From: Allodiplogaster sudhausi
Taxonomy: Eukaryota; Nematoda; Chromadorea; Rhabditida; Diplogasteridae
Length of the DNA: 64,000 bases
Reading direction: 5' to 3'
Assembly (NCBI GenBank): GCA_945643635.1
Contig: CALZFC010000105.1
Location: 27,501 to 91,500 of the forward strand
Shown: piece after piece, positions 56,400 to 64,000 of the stretch
Layout: every line of letters starts with the position of its first letter
Position numbering within the stretch: position 1 is the stretch's first letter
Notes under the pieces: generated by a model
The model's input: only the letters and a program-made list of their open reading frames with translations
What the model was told of the DNA's origin: nothing
Database searches by the model: none
Position numbers and translations under genes: made by a program

Positions 56400-56830
56400 C
56401 GGCTTTTCGTTCAACGAGGACTCTATAGCACTCCTTTCACATTCACAAATTTCGCGAAATATGGGTATGTCCTATTTTGGCTGAATGCCTAATTGAAAGA
56501 GCTGTAGAGCAATTCCGCCGTGATTTAGAAATCCAAATGGAAAAAGCTGAATGGAATGATCCGATCCCAAGATTCCATTTATGTCGGCAACGGCGAATGA
56601 GCCATAGAGACAATACATCTTCGACCTCCATTGACCACGAATGGAATCGAGCTTCTTCGAGGACAAACTCGCCGAACAAATCGAGTACGCGAATAGTTTG
56701 CTCGTCGTTAAGAAAAACAACCAACTGCATAAGGTGTTTTTCAAGAGACTCATAGTGGAAGTCATTTTACGCATGGTACAGAAAAATGGAAGACGAAGGA
56801 ATGGCACTGACCGGAGCTAATATCGATACC
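56400..56830 (+). CDS. Unidentified plus-strand exons between the inverted repeat and UBE2K
   Basis: Open sequence from about 56477 reads AECLIERAVEQFRRDLEIQM and continues about 20 residues. A second stretch from about 56641 in another frame reads FFEDKLAEQIEYANSLLVV and ends RRRNGTD before a stop at about 56817. Both look like charged helical coding sequence, and a donor near 56581 with an acceptor near 56650 could join them. No family recognised. The 3' end is convergent with UBE2K, whose stop is at 56944. Confidence 0.35.
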
Positions 56831-56943
56831 CACAATGACAATTCAGCAGATTAAAACGCAGGATAACGGGAAAAGAATGAGAGGCGTGAGATAGTCGGAG
56901 CAGAACCAGTAAGACGTGCGAAGTGAGAGGAGATACCAGGCCG

Positions 56944-59900
56944 TTAAGAGCGTATGTATGCCACGGCCTTCGCAGGGTCCCATTCATTACAGCTCAGAAC
57001 AGAGATCGCCTCTTGCTTAAGAAAACAAAGTTCAACAACGTTAAGAAGAGTGAAAATAAATAAATAAAATAGGTCGATCTAACTCAAAGCAGCAAGAAGT
57101 GTGGAAACGGCAAACGGTAACCTCGGTCTTAGCAAACTGGAGAACCTTCTTGACCATCTCTGCCATCGCCTCATCTTTCACTCCTGGCCCACGACCATAG
57201 TGTTGCGTCCAGAACTTTGCTGTTTTCTAAAGCGAATGGTCAATTCCTTCTTCCGATTGCTGAAAGAGTAATGAAGCGAACGTTGAAGTAGTCCAGACTG
57301 GTCATGTACTGCTTGGCAACTACGGCATCCTGCGGATCCGAAGGCTCGGGGAGGGCGAGCAGCGTCTGGATGCTCAGCAGAACAGTGCGCAATGACAGGG
57401 TAGCCACCCTGACATCAACCCGCACAATCATTTCCAATTGCATCTGGAGGCCCCAGCTAATTCATTTAAACATAACAACGGGACAAATCTAATAATGTCA
57501 TTAGACCGTAGTTAAAAGCTCTTTAGGAAATAAAAAAGAACAAACCATTTATCCTTGAGAATGTCCAGACAAATGGTCCCCGTCTGCGAAGAAATGTTGG
57601 GATGCCACACTCGGGTCAGGAACTTTGCCTAGTTATTTATTACGTAACTCAAACAGCAAATCATAATACAATTGAACCTGGATTGGTTTGAAGGGATAGT
57701 CGTCGGGGAAACGCAGATCCAATTCAAAACGGCCGTTTTGATAGGCGGTATCCGGTGGGCCGCGAATCACCCCCTTAAATAACAATATAAAACGGTACTA
57801 TTGTACTATTCCCACACAACAAATTTTAGAAAAATTTGTTTTTGCCTGAAAAAATAAGGCTCTATCAAAGCGATTGTTGCTCGCTTTGCGCGAAAAATGA
57901 AAATCACGTTTTACCTACTGCAAATTCCGAAAACTAAGTGTGGATGTAATTGATTGATTGATTGATTGATTTTATTACGCGTCAAGCACGTGTTTGATGA
58001 ATATATATGTGTGTGATGTGAAGATAGCAGTAGGAATAGCAATAGACATAAATAGATAGAAATAGTGAAATGGATAAGGGGAAATAGTGATATGGATAAC
58101 AATGAAGAATGGTACAGAAGTGGACAATTAATGGATTGGGTGAGGAGCAGGAGAAGAGAGGGAAGAGGGATTGGTATGTTTTGCAAGGGCGTTGAAGGCC
58201 TTGGCGGCTCTTATAAAGAAGGAGTGGTTGCGAATGGAGGAACGGGTGGACGGGTAGGAGAGAAGGAAGGACAAACCGCGGGTGCGAGAGTTACGGAAAT
58301 GAAAATAGTGGGGGACACGGTCCGATATACGCCTATGGCCAAAAACGAGTCTACGCGCAAGGGTAAAATCTACATGTTGACGGCGAGTTAGAAGAGAGTG
58401 GAGGGAGAGGGCGGTGTTACGGGCAGTAGAGTTGGGGACATCCCTGGGGTTAGAATAGCCAAGGGATCGTCTGTAAATAAAACGCGTGAAATAGTTTTGG
58501 ACTTTTTCTAACTTGCGGATATCCTTCTTAAGACGCGGAGAGAATACAGAGGAACACGATTCTAGCAAGGGACGGATGTACAGGATATAAGCCGAGAGAA
58601 GGACATTCTTATTTCTAGAGCGAAGAGAGCGAAGGATGGGGTGGCATTTGCTTATGGCTTTGTTAGTGAGAAAGGAACAGTGGGGAGAGAAGGAGAGGAG
58701 GGGATCTATAATGACGCCAAGGTCACGCATGATTGGGACGGAGGGGAGAGGGAAACCGTTAAGGTAGTAAGTAGTGTTAGGATTGGTTTTTCCAATGTGG
58801 AGGACTGAGCACTTAGAGGGGGCCAGGGGGAGCTGCCAATTGATGGCCCAGGCGGAGACTTCATCAATGGCTGCCTGGAGGGGAGCATTAGAGGAGGAAC
58901 TAGGAAAAGAGCGGTAAATCTTGAGGTCGTCTGCAAAACAACGCGAGTGAACATCATGGGAAGAGACAAGTGATGGGAGATCGCTAGTAAATAAGATAAA
59001 CAGGAGCGGACCAAGAACAGTCCCTTGCGGGATGCCACTAGTGACAGGTAAGGGAGGGGAAAGGGAGGAGCCTACGCGGACGGAGAAAGTGCGATTACTA
59101 AGGAAGGCAGAGATCCAGGAGATGCATTTAGGAGGAAGGGAGAAAAGTGTGAGCTTATGGATGAGTTTGGCATGGGAGACGCGGTCGAAGGCCCGAGCGT
59201 GATCAAAATAGACGATATCAGCGGAATGGGATCGGGAGATGGCAGCGGTCCAATGTTCGAGACAACCTAGCAACTGGTAATCAATGGAGCGTTTTGGTCT
59301 AAATCCGTACTGTTCATCAGGTATTAAGTGAGCGTTATTGCACCAGGGGTAGAGTTTCTTACAGAGCATACGTTCAAAAATTCGAGAAAATAATGAGGTT
59401 ATAGAGATAGGGCGATAGTTGGAGGGGTCAGAATAGGGAGGCTTTTTCTTAATGGGGATTACAATGGAAGTTTTCCAGGCCGTAGGGACAGATGAGGTGG
59501 AGTACGAGAAGTCAAATATATATTCCAGAGCTTCCGAGATGGGATGGCAAGTTTCTTAATGAGAGACAAGTTGAAATTATCAGGAGTCTTACAGGAAGAG
59601 TTCTTATAGATCTCGATAACTCGGCAAATTTCATGCCGGGGGAAATTGATTTGAAAGGAGGGGGAAGAGTGAGTGACAAAGTTAGGGGCGAGAACCATCG
59701 TCAATAGTAAAAGCAGAGGAAAAAGTAGCAGCTAGGAGTTGGGCCTTGGTATCATCGGTAAAGCAGAGAGTACCAGAAGGTGAGGTGAGAGTATCGAAGG
59801 GCGGTGAGAGAGAGGAGAGGGCGGTGAGTGAGAGGAGAGGGCGGTGAGTGAGAGGAGAGGGCGGTGAGTGAGAGGAGGGCGGTGAGTAAAATGAATATTA

Positions 59901-60237
59901 TATTCGTATTCCACGCATCAAATAACACTCCTGGAGTTCATTTAAAAAATTGGGAAAAGAACATTGGTATAGCTAATTTTTAATCAATGCTTAGCTAAGA
60001 AAAAAACAACCTTCTAATTAAGAAAAAGGCGGGCCACGCAGACATTTGAGACGACTTTAACGGTAGACTCTTACACATAGAAGAGTAAATACTAATGTGT
60101 TGAAGGGAAAGAACCTTGATATGACTGAAGGAGGAGTCATCGAGAATTTCGATGGAGATTCCGAGGTCGGCCATCTCCTCGTCCGTTACCACCTCCCGGC
60201 ACTCTCGCTGTATTCGCTTCGCTGTCGAATTCGACAT
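56944..60237 (-). CDS. UBE2K: Ubiquitin-conjugating enzyme E2 K (UBE2K/UBC-20), complete, 6 exons
   Basis: Exons (descending): 60237-60115, 57773-57678, 57628-57546, 57408-57282, 57226-57122, 57015-56944; 606 nt, 201 aa, about the length of the human enzyme (200 aa). Phases close throughout. The UBC fold shows [28 protein letters not shown], the HPN motif in VWHPNISS, the catalytic cysteine in [12 protein letters not shown] and [20 protein letters not shown]. The C-terminal extension [10 protein letters not shown] to [19 protein letters not shown] aligns with the UBA domain that makes UBE2K a Lys48-chain builder. The UBA loop MGF is replaced by QFA here. An upstream in-frame ATG at 60260 is possible. 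Intron 1 (2.3 kb) holds a LINE in the same orientation. Confidence 0.92.
57949..59890 (-). mobile_element. Degenerate 5'-truncated non-LTR retrotransposon (LINE) in UBE2K intron 1
   Basis: The minus strand encodes reverse-transcriptase motifs in an open stretch 59369-58128: [45 protein letters not shown] and the catalytic [10 protein letters not shown] further RT region upstream (to about 59700) is spread over different frames, so the copy is frameshifted. No endonuclease domain is seen, consistent with 5' truncation. The 3' end runs into an (ATTG)n tail at about 57949-57969, as in CR1/L2/Jockey-like elements that end in short repeats rather than poly(A). It is inserted in the sense direction of the host gene. 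Confidence 0.88.
59795..59888 (+). repeat. 20 bp minisatellite, about four copies
   Basis: The unit AGGGCGGTGAGTGAGAGGAG is repeated about four times with small changes at the 5' boundary of the LINE copy, inside UBE2K intron 1. Confidence 0.85.
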
Positions 60238-60396
60238 CACCGGAAATAACGAAGCTTTCATAGAAAGTAAAGAAAGCAGAGCAAAGTATACAAGCCAAGA
60301 ACCCTCTTTCCTGATTCTCGAAATTATCTTAGAACGGTGCGTGGGTATTAATAAACTTGAGTTCCCGCGAAAGTAGCCATGCGATGCGAAAAGTAT

Positions 60397-60660
60397 CTAA
60401 TTAAATTTAAAATTTAAAATTCCTAAAACAGGGTCACCGGTCTGGACTGGGATGTGGGACATTCGAATGCTCCATTTGTCCAAGTTATTCTTCTGCCTGG
60501 GGGGCGTTTGCTGTTCTTTACTAGTGTTTTTTTCTCTCTGCTGTATTGGGTAGAAATTGTATGCCATCCTCTGCCCTCCAACATTCTTCAGTTTCTTGTA
60601 TGCTCTCCACAGTTGTAGCGCACAGCCAGTGCGCTTGCTCAGTACTACAACTGGCTGCAT
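60397..60660 (-). CDS. Possible coding exon, unidentified
   Basis: From an ATG at about 60660 the minus strand is open for 87 codons (VVVLSKRTGCALQLWRAYKK, later SHIPVQTGDPVLGILNF) to a stop. The composition is reasonable, but the plus strand also shows a short open frame over the same bases and no domain is recognised. It lies immediately upstream of UBE2K on the same strand. Confidence 0.25.
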   Translation of the reverse strand: MQPVVVLSKRTGCALQLWRAYKKLKNVGGQRMAYNFYPIQQREKNTSKEQQTPPRQKNNLDKWSIRMSHIPVQTGDPVLGILNFKFN

Positions 60661-60869
60661 TAGTCATTGATGCGGGAAGAGTGAAAGCCTGGCATGGTCG
60701 GCGAGGCTGGCCTTCCCTCATCCATTTCGACATCTCTTCAAATGATTGATTCTTCCAATCTCTCTTCTCTTCTTTTCTTTCGCTCTATCCTCTGTTTCTC
60801 AGCATTTCTCTGCTCGCTTCTCTCTTTTCTTGTACGATGACTTGTTGCGAGTTTTCTTGACGAGTGCTA

Positions 60870-61965
60870 ATGCAGAAGTCCGAAATGGGCGAAGGCAAGA
60901 AACCAGACGCACTCATTGTTCTCACTCCACTCTTCTCTTCTCCAGAACACAATGTGTTCCGCATTCACAGGTATGAAATATATCCTTTGAACTTCTATTA
61001 TTTACATACAGCTTCACCAAACAACCAGTTTGTTATTGGGGTGAGTTTAAATGTGCTTGGTAAGTTATAAATATGTGAGGTATTTTATCTCACCTTCGTA
61101 TGATTAAATTTTTTTTTATTAATCTGCTGTATAACAATAAAATATGTGTGAAGATTCATTTAGAGGCATCTTATTTCGCTTTCGTCTCATCAAAAAAAAT
61201 TTTTTTTCACTTGCTGTATAAAAATTAAATATGTGTGAAAGTTCATCTTACTTCACTTTCGTCTGATCAAAAATTTTTTTATTCATGTGATGTATAAGAA
61301 TTTGGGCATAAAAATTTTTGTTTTCAGAGAAAATGATTTGGAGGGAGCGAGAGTGCTGCACATCGCTGGTGGGGAGCACACTGGAATTGTTATTAACAGA
61401 CTCACCGATCCGTTTATCCCAGGCTCGTCATCACGACTGTTTTATATGGCATGTTACGTAGGTAACCGTTTCTCTTGCAGTTGAAGCTGAGGGGGATGTC
61501 GTTATATCGTATTCCGTGTGGATTAGCGATGGTGGATCGCCTAAGCAGGCCAGTCTTCTTTTGTCTCTTTATCACTCTTGTTTAGTTCTTGCTTCTTTAG
61601 GAGAAGAGAACGATGACGTTTTCTTTGCAAGATGGCGTGGTTGATGTTGATCAGGGAAAGGCTGTCATTCACGCTTTCTTCCGCGAGTTTCTCAATCATT
61701 TCCCGAAAGGTAGTCATTGTCGTGTTCCTTGCGTTTCATTTTCTCCGGAGAGACTGTATAGTACAAAAGGTGGAAGATGGCCATATCAGATCCTAATTAT
61801 TGCAAATTTGTAATTGAAGATTACATGTCGTTCGTGAAGACTCTTCTGAAGCAGCTGCACAGTGGGTACACTGAGATCGCGTCAATCTCCGTGGAGATGC
61901 GCCATCTCCGCCAGGAGGAACTCGTGGCGATCCCCGATGCAGTCCAATATGGTTTTTTATTGCTA
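60870..61965 (+). CDS. Unidentified multi-exon protein
   Basis: The start at 60870 gives MQKSEMGEGKKPDALIVL, ending at donor GTATGA (60970). In-phase exons follow at 61328-61461 (NDLEGARVLHIAGGEHTGIV) and 61481-61552 (VEAEGDVVISYSVWISDGG). Later segments at about 61600-61710 (TFSLQDGVVDVDQGKAVIHA) and about 61776-61955 (DYMSFVKTLLKQLHSGY, SVEMRHLRQEELVAIP) look coding, but their junctions are uncertain. No family is recognised. An AT-rich intron of about 360 bp (60971-61327) contains repeated ATATGTGTGAAGATTCAT-like segments. Confidence 0.45.
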
Positions 61966-62111
61966 TTTTCTTTTCTGTGACATTAACAACATAAAAAAAT
62001 TGTCCTCAATAATTAATGTCTTTTGAAATATTTATTTTTTCACATTTATGCCCCACTGAATTTGAAACCGGCTCTTTTGTAATCATAACTTGAGACTCGA
62101 GATGACCAGGA

Positions 62112-63829
62112 ATGAGTGCTTTAGATTCATCGTCGGAGTTGGAAGCGGCTTCTTCTGCCCAAGTGCAAGAGGTCCTCGAGCACGCCTTCCCCAACGGACT
62201 CACCCATGAGACCATCGCAGAGGCCCTTCGGTCTTCTTTTCCACTTTACATTTTGATTGCAAGGATACAAATAATTACTTTTCTTAGATGCTCCCTGGAA
62301 GAAGCTTCCGAATTCCTTCGCGAACTGGAGGCTCAAGGAATCGCTCGAAAAGTTGACGATGAATGGTTCGTGTCTTTACTTGCTTTATTCTTTCTGTACA
62401 ACACTCATTCTGATCTTAATTTCCCTTAAAAAAAATGAGATTAGTTGAAAAATGGCAGGCTTCGAGTGGACACTCGGAATGTGGAGGGAATGGTTCGGTC
62501 CGCGAGTGCGAGTGGAGGGGCAGACAGGCCAAACGTGGCTATCATCTCCTGTCTTTTCTTAGAGAAACAAGCAGTGGATGCTCTGCTGGAGGACAGCCAT
62601 ACCATTCACAAATACAAGAGTGGAGGTCTCTTCCTGAGCCAGAGCTGCCATCCAAGTCACTCTTCCAGGCGACTCCAATGTCTACACTGTCGGACGAATC
62701 GGAAATCATCATGTGGTGGCTACGAAACTGGCACTGATCGGAGACTCCCGGGAGGCGACGACGAGTGCCGGAAGCATCACCACCAGGTCATTTCTCATTC
62801 AATTCAGTTCTTTCTCAATTTGTTCGCCCTTCTTTTCTTCATATCATCTACATTTGCTATTCAATTATTAGAGGATTCAACTGCATTCGACATATTTATA
62901 TAAACTTGCATGTGTATTATACAGGACTTTTTCACACTGTGCAATCCAAAACATCCAAAAGTTTGAGTGCAAGTTTGACGGAATTACTTTTTTAATACTT
63001 AAAAAAGTGTTGTTGTTTCTCCATAGCTTTCTCTCTCTGCTGTTGCAGATTACTGGGTAACTTCCAACACATCGAACACGTGCTGATCACGGGAGTGGGC
63101 GGGGCTGTTCCTCACTATACAGATGCGAAGAGACACGCACGACTTGGAGATGTTGTTGTCTCCACCAAGTACATCTACGCTCACGAACTCATGGTCGACA
63201 GGTTGAGAAGAGAGGAGAGAGAGAGAGAGGGAGAGAGAGAGAGAGATTAAAGAGCTATACTTGGCAGGCACACGGAAACGTTCAAAGAGTTCATGACCCG
63301 GCAGTATTGTCCAACGGATGCGATGATCCCACAGATCGTGGCGGAGTGTGGAGATGAGCTGCTGAACCGTTGGGAGAGCCTCACGGCAGAAGCCATCTCC
63401 CGTCTCTCTTCCACTCCAGGTCTCTTGAGGGGAAGAGAGGGGAGATGATGTCTTTGATTCAGAAGTCGATTTCCGCAGCCCGCCCCGCAATACGGATGTG
63501 CTCGCTCTGCCTGTCGGCAGTGGAAATGTAGTGGTTGTGCCGCATCCGGATGAGGGACAGCGGACGTCTTCTCTGTAAGGTTTATTATTTAATCAAAAGG
63601 AAAGTAATTTAGTTTCATTACATCTGACCGGTAGTTTTCCTATGTTATCTTGGCTATCTACTTAGTGAGAATGAGAGGGAGACGGAAAAGGATAAGAAGA
63701 GATGGAAAGGGATGGAATGAACTGCTTCAGCGCCCATGTCGGCCCAGTCGGTGCACTTGCCACCATGAAGAAGAAGACGAATGGGAATGGCATGGAAGCT
63801 GAAGAACAAGAAGAAGAGACTGTTGCCCA
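62112..63829 (+). CDS. Winged-helix plus nucleoside-phosphorylase-like protein (3' end beyond window)
   Basis: Exons: 62112-62230, 62288-62365, 62459-62625, 62669-62786, 63049-63201, 63268-63419, 63445-63574, 63731-63829; phases agree. The N-terminal part (VQEVLEHAFPNGLTHETIAE, then EASEFLRELEAQGIARKV) has the helix pattern of a winged-helix domain. The middle (NVAIISCLFLEKQAVDALL, YTVGRIGNHHVVATKLALIG, EHVLITGVGGAVPHY, ARLGDVVVSTKYIYAHEL) has the strand-loop pattern of the nucleoside phosphorylase / MTA-SAH nucleosidase fold, including the Gly-rich GVGGAVP and LGDVVVS. Whether it is catalytic is unknown. A C-terminal acidic segment (MEAEEQEEETVAQ) ends at a GT donor, and the following CT-rich intron reaches the window end. 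Confidence 0.72.
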
Positions 63830-63863
63830 GGTTCACTGCAATCTGCTCTCCTTGTACTCTCTC

Positions 63864-63864
<1 letters not shown>

Positions 63865-63902
<38 letters not shown>

Positions 63903-63958
63903 ACCTTATCTCGTCCTTTTTTCTTCTCGCTCTCTCTCTCTCTCTCGTCCCTCACTGC

Positions 63959-64000
<42 letters not shown>
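63865..64000 (+). repeat. (CT)n microsatellite at the right edge
   Basis: Nearly pure CT from about 63865 to the end, within the last visible intron of the winged-helix gene. A (GA)n patch occurs in another intron at 63210-63246. Confidence 0.95.

Overview
The window is nuclear DNA of an animal, very probably a nematode. Genes are split by many short introns (44 to 100 bp) with GT..AG borders, and (CT)n/(GA)n microsatellites are abundant. Several gene families point to nematodes: a nuclear receptor whose P-box reads CNGCKTFFRR, a MOLO-1-like TPM-domain membrane protein, a lustrin/Kunitz cysteine-rich protein, a cuticlin-type ZP fragment, and a vab-7-like even-skipped gene. The species cannot be named from sequence alone. 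Exon borders were read by eye. For the receptor, MOLO-1-like, DNTTIP1, UBE2K and eve models the exon lengths and phases close exactly, with one exception noted under DNTTIP1. Elsewhere borders may be off by a few bases.

Layout. 0-11 kb: first coding exon of a mitochondrial ICT1-like release factor (-), lustrin/Kunitz exons (-), a complete 10-exon nuclear receptor (-, 3.3-6.3 kb) and a complete 7-exon MOLO-1-like gene (+, 7.0-9.4 kb). 11-24.5 kb: a DNTTIP1 orthologue (+), the DNA/nucleosome-binding scaffold of the MiDAC histone deacetylase complex. Its first intron is almost entirely an 11.9 kb tandem array of 43/44 bp units that starts exactly at the exon 1 splice donor. 24.7-26.8 kb: a TIR element, GA-rich tandem repeats and orphan exons. 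27.4-31.1 kb: a monoamine-type SLC6 transporter (+). 31.4-37.1 kb: ZP/cuticlin exons (-) and a complete even-skipped/vab-7 homeobox gene (-). 39.2-43.9 kb: a RING/B-box/NHL protein of the Brat/NCL-1 group (+). 45.7-47.9 kb: an unidentified helical multi-exon gene (+). 48.5-52.5 kb: ABCF3 (+), 20 exons. 53-57 kb: an esterase-like fragment, then a 2.8 kb segment bounded by inverted repeats that holds unidentified minus-strand exons. 56.9-60.2 kb: UBE2K (-) with a degenerate LINE in its first intron. 60.9-64 kb: an unidentified gene (+) and a winged-helix plus nucleoside-phosphorylase-like gene (+) that runs off the right edge.

The genes form no operon-like pathway; this is a mixed stretch of regulators (nuclear receptor, eve, DNTTIP1, Brat-like), transport and neuromuscular proteins (SLC6, MOLO-1-like) and housekeeping proteins (ICT1, ABCF3, UBE2K). 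The most unusual structure is the DNTTIP1 intron 1 array. It appears to have been seeded by the gene's own 5' splice site, copies donor-like and acceptor-like motifs about 270 times, and is free of stop codons in all three forward frames.
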